From Acidimicrobiia bacterium (lineage in GTDB: Bacteria > Actinomycetota > Acidimicrobiia > Acidimicrobiales > Acidimicrobilacustridaceae): a stretch of 56,552 nt of DNA. A program made the translations under genes and the position numbers. Where the stretch lies: positions 1-56,552 of the forward strand of contig JAFIEP010000025.1 in NCBI GenBank assembly GCA_020832495.1, given 5' to 3'. The notes under the pieces are model-generated. The model saw only the letters and a program-made list of their open reading frames with translations. It was not told the DNA's origin and made no database searches. Shown piece by piece: positions 15,697 to 25,727 of the stretch; the stretch's first letter is position 1; each line of letters begins with the position of its first letter.

Positions 15697-16818
15697 TCAC
15701 CTCTTCTTGTTCTTGCGAGCACGCGGCTGCAAGACCGGATTGGTCACCGGGGCAGCGGCGGTGCGGCTGCCCGTATTGGCCGAGGGGCGTCGGGCGCTTC
15801 CGCGGCCGCCGCTCTTGCCACTCGACTTGGCGGACTTCGAACTGCCCGAACCCTTGGCCGACTTCTTGCCACTGCCGCCCGAGCGAGCAGCCGCTCGGGC
15901 TTCCTTCTGGGTCGGGGTCGGCCGACCCTTCTTGTCCTCGGCGGCGGCGCCGTCGTCGTCACCGTCCGGCTTGACCTCTTTGGACTTGGTGTCGACGGTC
16001 TCACCCCGCTTCAGCCCATAGATGCTCCGGCTGATGAACCACTGCTGGCCCACCCGGTAGATGTTCGACACGGCGAAGTACAGGACCAAGCCGCCAGCAA
16101 GGAAGAACGACACCACCGGCAGGAAGATCGGCAGGAACTTCATGATCATCTGCTGCTGCGGATTGACCTGATCCTTCGACATCCGGCCCTGGATCTGGCG
16201 CTGCTGCACGAAGCCGCTGACCGCCACGATGGCGATGAGAATGACGAAGGGGATGAACGCAATGATCGAGTCCTGCAAGACCTCGCTTGCACTGCGGGAC
16301 AGATCCATCCCGAAGGCCAGCATCTCGTTGCGGTCGGACAACGACTGATAGAGGCTGGTGTCCGGTGAGATGTAGGCCGGATCGAAGTCCCGCAGGACCT
16401 GTGGGGCCTCGCTGGGCTCGGCCCCCGCCTGCTGCAGGCCCTCGGCCCACCCCAGGGCGTAGCCCTCGTCGGAGTTCCGCCGGGTGAGACCCCGCAACAC
16501 CGTGTAGAGCACGATGAACACCGGTGCCTGCGCCAACAACGGCAGGCAACCCCCCACCGGGTTCACGTTGTTCTCCCGGTAGAACTTCATGAGCTCTTCG
16601 CTCTGCTTCTGCCGGTCGTCCTTGTACTTGTTCTGCAGCTTGCGGATCTCCGGCTGGAGCTTCTGCATCATCATCATCGACCGCGTGCCCTTGAGCGTCA
16701 GCGGGGTCAAGACGATCATGACCAACAGGGTCAACAGCATGATGATGAGCCCGTAGTTCGGCACCCAGTCGTAGAAGATGGCCAGCAGGTTGGCCATGCC
16801 GTCGAAGAGCCACTGCAT
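15697..16818 (-). CDS. yidC: membrane protein insertase YidC/Oxa1
   Basis: 373 residues. The first helix is followed by the conserved charged hairpin (LQPEIRKLQNKYKDDRQKQSEELMKFYRENNVNPVGGCLPLLAQ), and further helices (VFIVLYTVLRGL, SIIAFIPFVILIAIVAV, FLPIFLPVVSFFLAGGLVLYFAVSNIYRVGQQW). A basic Lys/Arg/Ser-rich tail of about 110 residues follows, as in other actinobacterial YidC proteins where it contacts the ribosome. It inserts membrane proteins alone or with SecYEG. ATG 16818 overlaps the yidD stop (TGATG). Confidence 0.95.
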   Translation of the reverse strand: MQWLFDGMANLLAIFYDWVPNYGLIIMLLTLLVMIVLTPLTLKGTRSMMMMQKLQPEIRKLQNKYKDDRQKQSEELMKFYRENNVNPVGGCLPLLAQAPVFIVLYTVLRGLTRRNSDEGYALGWAEGLQQAGAEPSEAPQVLRDFDPAYISPDTSLYQSLSDRNEMLAFGMDLSRSASEVLQDSIIAFIPFVILIAIVAVSGFVQQRQIQGRMSKDQVNPQQQMIMKFLPIFLPVVSFFLAGGLVLYFAVSNIYRVGQQWFISRSIYGLKRGETVDTKSKEVKPDGDDDGAAAEDKKGRPTPTQKEARAAARSGGSGKKSAKGSGSSKSAKSSGKSGGRGSARRPSANTGSRTAAAPVTNPVLQPRARKNKKR

Positions 16819-17174
16819 CAGGAGTTCCTCCGCTCAGTCGGCAGGTGCCCGCAGTCGGTCGTCCCCGTCGGCTCCGGGGCACGATGGCCGTCACGATCGG
16901 GCACCGGATCCCACCCACTCCCGCCCCACGGATGGCAGCGCGCCAGTCGACGCACGCTCAGCCAACTCCCCTTCAGGAACCCGTGGTGTTCGTAGGCATC
17001 CAAGGCATAGGTCGAGCACGATGGCACGAAACGGCATGGAGATGCACGTCCTGCCATAAGGCGCTGGTACAGGTGCACGAGCGCCGAGGCAGCGCGAGAT
17101 GCCAGGCCGGCGGAGCGCTCGGCTCCAGCCCCGGTCGACGCGACGGTCGTCACCGTCGGCCCCTGGCTTCGCAT
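16818..17174 (-). CDS. yidD: membrane protein insertion efficiency factor YidD
   Basis: 118 residues. The core [49 protein letters not shown] is the YidD signature with its three conserved Cys. The N-terminal 25 and C-terminal 20 residues are variable. The ATG at 17174 lies inside the end of rnpA (25-bp overlap), so rpmH, rnpA, yidD and yidC are all overlapping or tightly coupled. Confidence 0.92.
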   Translation of the reverse strand: MRSQGPTVTTVASTGAGAERSAGLASRAASALVHLYQRLMAGRASPCRFVPSCSTYALDAYEHHGFLKGSWLSVRRLARCHPWGGSGWDPVPDRDGHRAPEPTGTTDCGHLPTERRNS

Positions 17175-17515
17175 CGTCGTAGTGCTCGTCGCACATGCCC
17201 TCGTAGTTCGTCCAAGCTGAGCCCCTTCGCTCCGGGCCGCACCACCACCAGGTAGGCCCCCGGCTCGAGTCCGTGCTCAGCAGCTTCTTGCGCTACTGCC
17301 ACCCGCAACTGCCGCCGCAGGCGGTTCCGCTCCACTGCGGAACCCACGCTCCGGCCAGCCGCATAGGCAACCCGAGGTGGCCCGTCGGGTACCACCGTCG
17401 CCAGGGGATCGTGCTCCGCTGGGAGGTGGACGACGGTGATCGGTCCGTCAGAACCCGAACGCCCGTGGCGCCGGAACGCCTCGAACGTCCGCCGTTCGCG
17501 GACCCTCCAGATCAG
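17150..17515 (-). CDS. rnpA: ribonuclease P protein component, apparent CTG start
   Basis: 121 residues if translation starts at CTG 17515, which overlaps the rpmH stop (CTGA). The N-terminus then reads [19 protein letters not shown], matching the start of the RnpA fold. The RNase P signature [18 protein letters not shown] follows. In this frame there is no ATG, GTG or TTG for a long way upstream, and none downstream without removing the conserved beta-core, so a non-canonical start coupled to rpmH termination is the best reading. GGAGG lies just after, not before, the CTG. The protein pairs with RNase P RNA in tRNA 5' maturation. Confidence 0.88.
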   Translation of the reverse strand: MIWRVRERRTFEAFRRHGRSGSDGPITVVHLPAEHDPLATVVPDGPPRVAYAAGRSVGSAVERNRLRRQLRVAVAQEAAEHGLEPGAYLVVVRPGAKGLSLDELRGHVRRALRRCEARGRR

Positions 17516-17646
17516 GCCGACAGGCGCAGGCGACCCTTCCGACGGCGCGACTGCACGATGCGTCGACCCGCCTTGGTGGACATGCGATGGCGAAATCCGT
17601 GACGGCGTGCCCGCCTCCGGACGTTGGGTTGGTACGTACGCTTCAC
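17512..17646 (-). CDS. rpmH: 50S ribosomal protein L34
   Basis: 44 residues: [20 protein letters not shown], then [19 protein letters not shown] and RLSA at the end. This is L34 from end to end. GTG 17646 stands six bases after AGGAGG. It heads the leftward operon rpmH-rnpA-yidD-yidC-khpB-rsmG and faces away from dnaA, the near-universal origin arrangement. Confidence 0.97.
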   Translation of the reverse strand: MKRTYQPNVRRRARRHGFRHRMSTKAGRRIVQSRRRKGRLRLSA

Positions 17647-18171
17647 GAAATGCCTCCTGGGGCGGGGCCTGCGGGCCATCCGCCGGTGCAGCCCCGACCA
17701 TCACGAGGAGGGGCTTTGACCTGGACGATCTGTCAGCCAGACCCGTGCGGCAAGGCCGTCGAGCTGCCGCCGTGACACGGCAGCGGGTGACGTGGCGGCG
17801 GACCCCGTCTCGACACGCGAGAGGGGCAGCTTCGATCAGGGTAGGTCGCCGCCACCACCACCGCCAACTCACCCCCCTCCTCGAACGGCGCCGTCGGTGG
17901 GGCCATCCGACAACGCCGATGTCCACACCCGAGGTCCTGTGGATGACAACGGTGTCGTTCACCCGACCTGAGCAGGACCGATACCCCTGCCGTTCGACCC
18001 ATGTGCGCCCGCGCAGACTCGGTGCTACGTTCCGCCGTTCGTCGGCCGCCGCAGCCCGAGACCCAAGTGGGACAAGGCTTTCAGCCCTCCCCACATCAGT
18101 GGCGCCGACCGCAGTCCCCCTTATCCACAGGTGTGGACTGCACTGTGGATCGTTGAGCCGGACAGGAGGCG
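17647..18171. other. rpmH-dnaA intergenic region with DnaA boxes (part of the origin)
   Basis: 525 bp without a gene, between divergent rpmH and dnaA. DnaA-box-like sites: ATGTCCACA (17919-17927), TGTGGATGA (17938-17946), a perfect TTATCCACA (18121-18129), TGTGGACTG (18132-18140) and TGTGGATCG (18144-18152). The last three form a tight cluster 20-50 bp before dnaA and may serve both initiation and dnaA autoregulation. Promoters for both genes must lie here. Confidence 0.7.
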
Positions 18172-19650
18172 TTGAGGCTGGTGGACGACGCGGAACTCCT
18201 GTGGAAACAGTGTGCGGACATCCTGCGCGAGCAGGTCTCCGAAGCGGTGTGGCTCACGTCGTTCAACGCCGTGCGACCGCTGCGGATCGAGGACGGTCTC
18301 TTCGTCCTGGGCGTGCCGAGCGCTGTGTTCAAGGACCGCATCGAGAGCCGCTACCTGACCCTCGTCGAGAGCACGCTGCGCGACGCCAGCATCGAGGACC
18401 TCACCCTGCGCATCGAGGTCCGCGCCCCCAACGCCGAGGCCACCCAGGCCGCCGCCGAGACCCCCGAGTCCCGCGACGAGCGAGCGCGCAGCGAGGCGGG
18501 CACCGAGCCCACCAGCAGCCAGCCGGCGGCGCCGCCCAGCCCGGGCGGGAACGGCAGCTCGGCAGCCACCCACGCCGCCTCGGCAGCATCGACCAGCCAA
18601 AGCCACCCGGGCAACGGCGCCGCCGTGGGCATCAACCCTCGCTACACCTTCGACGCCTTCGTCACCGGCACCTCCAACCGGTTCGCCCACGCGGCGGCCC
18701 TCTCGGTGGCCGAGACCCCGGCCCGGTCGTACAACCCTCTGTTCATCTACGGCCAAGCCGGGCTGGGCAAGACCCACCTGCTGCAGGCCATCGGTCACTA
18801 CGTCGCCGAGAACTACCCGGGCTACGTGGTGCGCTACGTGACCACCGAAGCGTTCCTCAACGAGTACGTGGACACCATCCGCACCGGCGAGTGGGCCAAC
18901 TTCAAGAAGCGCTACCGCGACGTGAACGTGCTGCTCCTCGACGACATCCAGTTCATCGAAGGCCGCGAAGGGCTCCAGGAGGAGTTCTTCCACACGTTCA
19001 ACCACCTCCATCAGGCCAACAGCCAGGTGGTGCTCTCCTCCGACCGCCCCCCCGATGCCATCGCCACGCTCGAGGACCGGCTGCGCAGCCGCTTCAAGAT
19101 GGGCCTGACCACCGAGGTCAACCCACCGGATCTCGAGACCCGTCTGGCCATCCTGCGCAAGAAGTCCGAGTCGGAGCGTCAACCGCCCCCGCCCGACGTC
19201 CTCGAGTTCATCGCCACCAACATCACCAACAACATCCGCGAGCTCGAGGGTGCGCTCATCCGGGTGTGCGCCTACGCCAGCCTCACCAAGGAACAACTGT
19301 CCACCGAGTTGGCCGAGCGGGTGCTGGCCGACCTCATCACCGACAGCCGCCCTCGACCCATCACCCCCGAGAGCATCCTCAACGCCACCGAGGCCATGTT
19401 CGGGTTCAGCGTCGAGGAGATCCAGTCGAAGAGCCGGCGACGCCCGCTGGTGCAGGCCCGCCAGATCTCGATGTACGTGTTCCGCCAACTCACCGACATG
19501 AGCTACCCAGCCATCGCCCGGGAGTTCGGTGGCCGCGACCACACGACGGTGATCCACGCCGTGGAGAAGGTCGAAGGGCTCATGAAGGAGCGCCGCCAGG
19601 TCTACGACCAGGTGACCGAGCTCACCCAGATGATCCGCAACGGCGGCTGA
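18172..19650 (+). CDS. dnaA: chromosomal replication initiator protein DnaA
   Basis: 492 residues from TTG 18172; GTG 18181 (three codons in) is equally plausible, as AGGAGG lies two bases before the TTG and eleven before the GTG. Domain I at 1-80 (LLWKQCADILREQVSEAVWLTSF), an Ala/Ser/Glu-rich domain II linker to about 155, AAA+ domain III (FIYGQAGLGKTHLLQAIGH, VLLLDDIQFIEGR) and domain IV with the DNA-binding signature FGGRDHTTVIHAVEKV. It melts the origin by binding the boxes on either side of its own gene. Confidence 0.97.
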   Translation: MRLVDDAELLWKQCADILREQVSEAVWLTSFNAVRPLRIEDGLFVLGVPSAVFKDRIESRYLTLVESTLRDASIEDLTLRIEVRAPNAEATQAAAETPESRDERARSEAGTEPTSSQPAAPPSPGGNGSSAATHAASAASTSQSHPGNGAAVGINPRYTFDAFVTGTSNRFAHAAALSVAETPARSYNPLFIYGQAGLGKTHLLQAIGHYVAENYPGYVVRYVTTEAFLNEYVDTIRTGEWANFKKRYRDVNVLLLDDIQFIEGREGLQEEFFHTFNHLHQANSQVVLSSDRPPDAIATLEDRLRSRFKMGLTTEVNPPDLETRLAILRKKSESERQPPPPDVLEFIATNITNNIRELEGALIRVCAYASLTKEQLSTELAERVLADLITDSRPRPITPESILNATEAMFGFSVEEIQSKSRRRPLVQARQISMYVFRQLTDMSYPAIAREFGGRDHTTVIHAVEKVEGLMKERRQVYDQVTELTQMIRNGG

Positions 19651-20024
19651 CCGGTGCTGCGCCCCGCTGCCATCCCCCTACTCCCGACCCCCGCCCCGCG
19701 GAATCTTGCCTACGAGAGGCGGGCGCCGGCCTCGCGACCGCACGCAGGAAGGCCAGGGGCTGCGGCCCGAACACCGTCAGTGGCCCCGGCGGCGGCAGTG
19801 GACGACCCTGCGGAGGGACTGTGGACGACAGCGGTCCTGCCGGTGGAGAATGCCACGGCTATCCCCCGACGTTCCGCGACGGCGTGCCACCCTTGTGGAG
19901 CCACGCCCGGACCGGGGGACAACCGCACGCCGCTGACCAGGGCTTTTGGCTGTTCATCCACAATCCACAGGCTTATGACCACTATTGACGAGAGATCTCC
20001 TGTGCGACAGAAAGTGAGTAATCG
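19651..20024. other. dnaA-dnaN intergenic region, putative oriC
   Basis: 374 bp without a gene. DnaA-box-like sites: TGTGGACGA (19820-19828), TCATCCACA (19954-19962) and the overlapping CAATCCACA (19961-19969), followed by the only AT-rich run here (from 19970: GGCTTATGACCACTATTGAC), a possible unwinding element. In mycobacteria and streptomycetes oriC is in this interval. It also holds copy A of a 47-bp repeat (19704-19750). Confidence 0.65.
19704..19750 (+). repeat. 47-bp origin repeat, copy A
   Basis: 40 of 47 bases match 21155-21201 without gaps; the last 12 bases (CGCACGCAGGAA) are identical. It lies in the dnaA-dnaN gap, 275 bp before dnaN. Confidence 0.7.
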
Positions 20025-21119
20025 GTGAAGTTTCAGTGTGAGCGCGACCGATTGGCCGAAGCCCTGACGATTGCGGGCCGTGCGGTCAGTGCCCGCGCGT
20101 CGCTGCCCGTGCTCAGTGGCGTGCATCTCGAACTGCGCCACGGGACGCTGCGCGTCACCGGCTCCGATCTGGACCTGACCATCAGCTCGGTGGTCGACGT
20201 GGACGGCGACGACGACGGCATCGGTGTGGTGAACGCCAAGCTCCTCACAGACATCGTCCGCGTGCTCGACGAAGGCGCAGTCCGCATGGAGGTCGACGAC
20301 GAGGAGGCTCGCATCAGCGCTGGGCGTTCGGAGTTCGCCGTGCGCACCGTGGCCGCCGCCGAGTTCCCCAACCTTCCCGAACCCGCCACAGAAGGGGTCG
20401 AGGTGGAGGCGGCGATGTTCGCTGCTGCGGTGCGCCAGGTGCTGCCCGCGGCCAGCCAGGACGTCGACCGCCCCATCCTGCGCGGCGTGCAGATGGAGAC
20501 CGAGGACGCCGGCGTGCGCCTGGTGGCCACCGACTCCTACCGGCTGTCGGTCCGCGATCTGCCGGGCACCACGTTCCTGGCCGAGGGCCAGCAGGTGCTG
20601 GTGCCGCGTATCGCCCTCAGCGAGGTGGCACGCCTGCTCGACGACCAGCAGTCGTTGACCCTCCGGCTGGGCGAGCGGGACGCCACCTTCGAGGTGGGCA
20701 GCACCCAGATCGTCACCCGGCTCATCGAGGGAGCGTTCCCGAACTACCGCAGCCTGATCCCCTCGTCGCACCCCAACAAGCTGACGGTGGGTCGTGACGT
20801 GCTGCTCGACGCCGTGCGACGGGTGAAGGTCGTCGCCCGCGACACCGCCACACCGGTGCGCCTCAAGATGTCGGCCGACGGCCTCGAACTGTCGGTCACC
20901 ACCCAGGACTACGGCAACGCGCTCGAGCAGGTGGACGCCAAGTACGAGGGCAGCGAGCTCACGGTGGCGTTCAACCCCGAGTACCTCACCGCCGGTGTCG
21001 AGGCAGCCACCGGTGACGAGGTGACCATCGAGACCATCGACAACCTCAAGCCGTCGCTGGTCAGCTCTCCCGAGAGTCCCGAGTACCGCTACGTGCTCAT
21101 GCCGGTGCGCTTCCCCTAG
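20025..21119 (+). CDS. dnaN: DNA polymerase III beta sliding clamp
   Basis: 364 residues from GTG 20025. Three clamp domains are evident: MKFQCERDRLAEALTIAGRAV and RVTGSDLDLTISS in the first, GVQMETEDAGVRLVATDSYRLSV in the second, and FNPEYLTAGVEA with the C-terminal YRYVLMPVRFP in the third. The ring tethers the replicative polymerase. The start has no clear ribosome site and lies in the AT-richer end of the putative oriC. Confidence 0.97.
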   Translation: MKFQCERDRLAEALTIAGRAVSARASLPVLSGVHLELRHGTLRVTGSDLDLTISSVVDVDGDDDGIGVVNAKLLTDIVRVLDEGAVRMEVDDEEARISAGRSEFAVRTVAAAEFPNLPEPATEGVEVEAAMFAAAVRQVLPAASQDVDRPILRGVQMETEDAGVRLVATDSYRLSVRDLPGTTFLAEGQQVLVPRIALSEVARLLDDQQSLTLRLGERDATFEVGSTQIVTRLIEGAFPNYRSLIPSSHPNKLTVGRDVLLDAVRRVKVVARDTATPVRLKMSADGLELSVTTQDYGNALEQVDAKYEGSELTVAFNPEYLTAGVEAATGDEVTIETIDNLKPSLVSSPESPEYRYVLMPVRFP

Positions 21120-21154
21120 TGCGTCGCCGGGGCGCTGGCGACACCAGCTCGGGT

Positions 21155-21201
21155 TCTTGCGGACGAGACGCAGGCTCCGGCCTTGCGAACGCACGCAGGA
21201 A
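21155..21201 (+). repeat. 47-bp origin repeat, copy B
   Basis: Partner of 19704-19750 (40/47 identical). It fills half of the dnaN-recF gap and ends 25 bp before recF. A shorter related stretch (AGGCTCGGCCCTGCGAACG, one base shorter) begins at 23598 upstream of gyrB. Confidence 0.7.
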
Positions 21202-21226
21202 TCCCTGGGGGAGGGGGACGGCGTAG

Positions 21227-22369
21227 GTGCGACTGCAACGTCTGTGGCTCACCGACTTCCGGAACTTCGCCTCGGCGGAACTGGAGCTCGACGAGGGCCT
21301 CACCGTCGTGATCGGGCGCAACGGTCAGGGCAAGACCAATCTGCTCGAGGCCGTGGCCTACCTGGCCGAGCTGGGATCCTTCCGCGGGGTGTCCACCGAC
21401 GACCTGGTGCGGGCGGGCATGCCCTCGGCGGTGGTGCGGGCCGAGGGCGAACGCGACGGCCGGTCGCTGCTCGTCGAGGCGGAGATCAACCGGGTGGGGC
21501 GCAACCGGGTGATGGTGAACCGCCAGCGCCTGCAGCGGTCGCGTGACCTGCTCGGCGCCATGCGGGTGTCGGTGTTCGCGCCCGACGACCTGGCGGTGGT
21601 GAAGGGCGGGCCCGGCCTGCGACGTGACTACCTCGACGCCACGCTGGTATCGGCCCGACCACGCCTCGACGAGCTGCGCCTGGCGCTCGAGAAGATCCTG
21701 CGTCAGCGCAACGCCCTGTTGCGACAGTCCGGAGGACGCCTGAGCGACGACGTGGCCGTCACCCTCGACGTGTGGGACGCCCGGCTGGCCGAGACGGGCG
21801 AGAAGCTGGCAGCGGCCCGAGCGGCGTTGGTGGAACGCTTGGCCCCGGCCGTGGCGGCGGCGTACGAGCGGCTGGCCGAGGTCCCCAGCGAGGTGAGCGT
21901 TCGCTACGAGCCGTGGTGGCGACAGGAGGGGCTGGCCGCCGCCCTGGTGGTCGGGCGCGACGAGGACCTGCGGCGTGGTGTGACCGGGGTGGGCCCGCAC
22001 CGCGACGACCTCGAGCTGGCCATCGGTGGCATGCCCGCCCGCTCGCAGGCGTCGCAGGGTGAGCAGCGCACGCTGGCGTTGGCCCTGCGGTTGGCGGCCC
22101 ACGAGGTGGTGACCGACGAGGCCGGCTCGGCCCCGGTACTGCTGCTCGACGACGTGTTCTCCGAGCTCGACCCGGCCCGCCAGGCGGCCTTGGTGCGCTG
22201 GCTGCCCGAGGGCCAGACGTTGCTCACCACCGCCGGCGACCTGCCGGCGGGCATCGCCCCGGGTCGGGTCCTCACCGTCGAGGCGGGCACGCTGCGCCCC
22301 GGGGGTCCCGGCGGAGGTGACGGTGTTGATGGAGGCGCGGAGCCAGCGGACGCCGACGGAGGACCGTGA
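21227..22369 (+). CDS. recF: DNA replication and repair protein RecF
   Basis: 380 residues from GTG 21227. N-terminal LWLTDFRNFASAELEL; Walker A GRNGQGKTN near 32-40; ABC-type signature SQASQGEQRTLALALRLA; Walker B LLLDDVFSELD. It loads RecA at gaps together with RecO and RecR. The dciA-like frame overlaps its 3' end. Confidence 0.96.
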   Translation: MRLQRLWLTDFRNFASAELELDEGLTVVIGRNGQGKTNLLEAVAYLAELGSFRGVSTDDLVRAGMPSAVVRAEGERDGRSLLVEAEINRVGRNRVMVNRQRLQRSRDLLGAMRVSVFAPDDLAVVKGGPGLRRDYLDATLVSARPRLDELRLALEKILRQRNALLRQSGGRLSDDVAVTLDVWDARLAETGEKLAAARAALVERLAPAVAAAYERLAEVPSEVSVRYEPWWRQEGLAAALVVGRDEDLRRGVTGVGPHRDDLELAIGGMPARSQASQGEQRTLALALRLAAHEVVTDEAGSAPVLLLDDVFSELDPARQAALVRWLPEGQTLLTTAGDLPAGIAPGRVLTVEAGTLRPGGPGGGDGVDGGAEPADADGGP

Positions 22370-22730
22370 CCGGGTGGCGTTCCCGCTGGTCTGCTTGACT
22401 GCGTTGGTGCCCAGCTCGTCGCATCATGACAACGGTCCGAAGCCGGTGGTGGACGGACTCAACCGGGTGCTGCGGTCGTTCGACGCCCCGCCGGCCACCA
22501 CGCTGGCCCCGCTGTTCGCCGACTGGGACCGCCTGGTGGGACCGCAGGTGGCCGCCCACACTCGACCGGTGGCCCTCACCGGCACGACGCTGGTGGTGAG
22601 CGTGTCGGACCCGGCGTGGGCCAGTCAGTTGCGGTGGATGGGCGACGAGGTGGTCAAGCGCCTGACCGAAGGCCTCGGCCCCGGTGTGGTGGAGACCATC
22701 GAGGTGCGGGTGCGCGTCGACGAGCGCTGA
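22317..22730 (+). CDS. DciA-like DUF721 protein
   Basis: 137 residues if started at the GTG at 22317, within recF; GTG 22407, beyond the recF stop, would give 107 residues and keep the whole domain. The DUF721 core reads LRSFDAPPATTLAPLFADWDRLVGPQVAAHTRPVAL and LVVSVSDPAWASQLRWMGDEVVKRL. DciA proteins help load the DnaB helicase; the position between recF and gyrB equals Rv0004 in M. tuberculosis. Confidence 0.85.
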   Translation: MTVLMEARSQRTPTEDRDRVAFPLVCLTALVPSSSHHDNGPKPVVDGLNRVLRSFDAPPATTLAPLFADWDRLVGPQVAAHTRPVALTGTTLVVSVSDPAWASQLRWMGDEVVKRLTEGLGPGVVETIEVRVRVDER

Positions 22731-22763
22731 GGAGCACGAGGGCAGGGGAGCGGACGCCCGGGC

Positions 22764-23516
22764 TCACCGGCGGTGGAGCCGGCTGTCGAGACGGCACACG
22801 AACAGGTAGTCGGGCCAGTCGCCGGCCAGCCCGTAGCGGGTCACCACCTCGGGGCCGGGATCGAGCGAACTGTGCACCTCCACGGCGAACCCCACCGCCT
22901 CCAGGCGCTCGACGATGTCCAACCCGTAGTAGCGCACGTGGTCCTCGAGGCCGAAGCGGGCCCGACGCACCGCCGGGTCGGTCACCGTGGGGTCCTCGTC
23001 AGTGGGCCACGGATGGATGGGCACCATCACCGCGGCCAGCCCGCCGGGGGCCAGTACCCGGGCCAGTTCCGCCATGGCTGCCCGGTCGTCGGGAATGTGC
23101 TCGAGCAGGTGCGAGCAGTAGACGAGGTCCACCGAGGCCGACGGGACGTCCAGGTCGGTGAGGTCGAGCACCTCCATGGCCCGTCCGGGCACCAGGTCGC
23201 CCGAGCGGTAGGTGCCGGCTCTGGCCCGTAACCACCGGACGACGGCCGGTTCGGGGGCGAGGTGGAGCACCCGCGGTCCCTCCTCGAGCGCCGGACCCAG
23301 CACCAGCGCCGCCTGGCGGTGGCGCTCGAGTGACCCACACCGGGGGCACTGGGCGTCGGGCCGACGCCGTTCCGACCAGCCGTAGTCCACGAAACGCGCC
23401 CCCGACCAGCCACACATCGGGCACCAGCGCGCTGTTCCGCGCGAGCGTCGTGCCCACAGCGTCTGTACCTGCCGTCCGAGGCGTTCGACGGCCTCCGACG
23501 GTGGGGGGACGCGCAT
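22764..23516 (-). CDS. class I SAM-dependent methyltransferase with N-terminal zinc ribbon
   Basis: 250 residues from ATG 23516. A two-CxxC zinc-ribbon-like segment comes first (CPMCGWSG near residue 32, CPRCGSLERHRQ near 56). A methyltransferase core follows: VLHLAPEPAVVRWLRA, LDLTDLDVPSASVDLVYCSHLLEHIPDD and ELARVLAPGGLAAVMVPIHP. The target is unknown; related proteins sit in glycan and cell-envelope loci. It is the only leftward gene between dnaA and gyrA and separates dciA from gyrB, suggesting a lineage-specific insertion. No strong ribosome site precedes the start. Confidence 0.75.
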   Translation of the reverse strand: MRVPPPSEAVERLGRQVQTLWARRSRGTARWCPMCGWSGARFVDYGWSERRRPDAQCPRCGSLERHRQAALVLGPALEEGPRVLHLAPEPAVVRWLRARAGTYRSGDLVPGRAMEVLDLTDLDVPSASVDLVYCSHLLEHIPDDRAAMAELARVLAPGGLAAVMVPIHPWPTDEDPTVTDPAVRRARFGLEDHVRYYGLDIVERLEAVGFAVEVHSSLDPGPEVVTRYGLAGDWPDYLFVCRLDSRLHRR

Positions 23517-23585
23517 GGGGTGACGGTACCAGCGCACAGGGCCGTCTCCGGGCTCTGGTGGTCCGTTGTCGGGTGCTGCGGCTGG

Positions 23586-25667
<2,082 letters not shown>

Positions 25668-25727
25668 TTCCTCGACACCCGATCACACGACATCAGCCAT
25701 CCACGGCGCTGACCGGAGCCACCTGCC

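Noticed and set aside
17436-19988. 850-codon rightward frame running through rnpA, the dnaA upstream region and dnaA
   Set aside because: Arg/Pro/Ser-rich translation without domains; overlaps proven genes in another frame.
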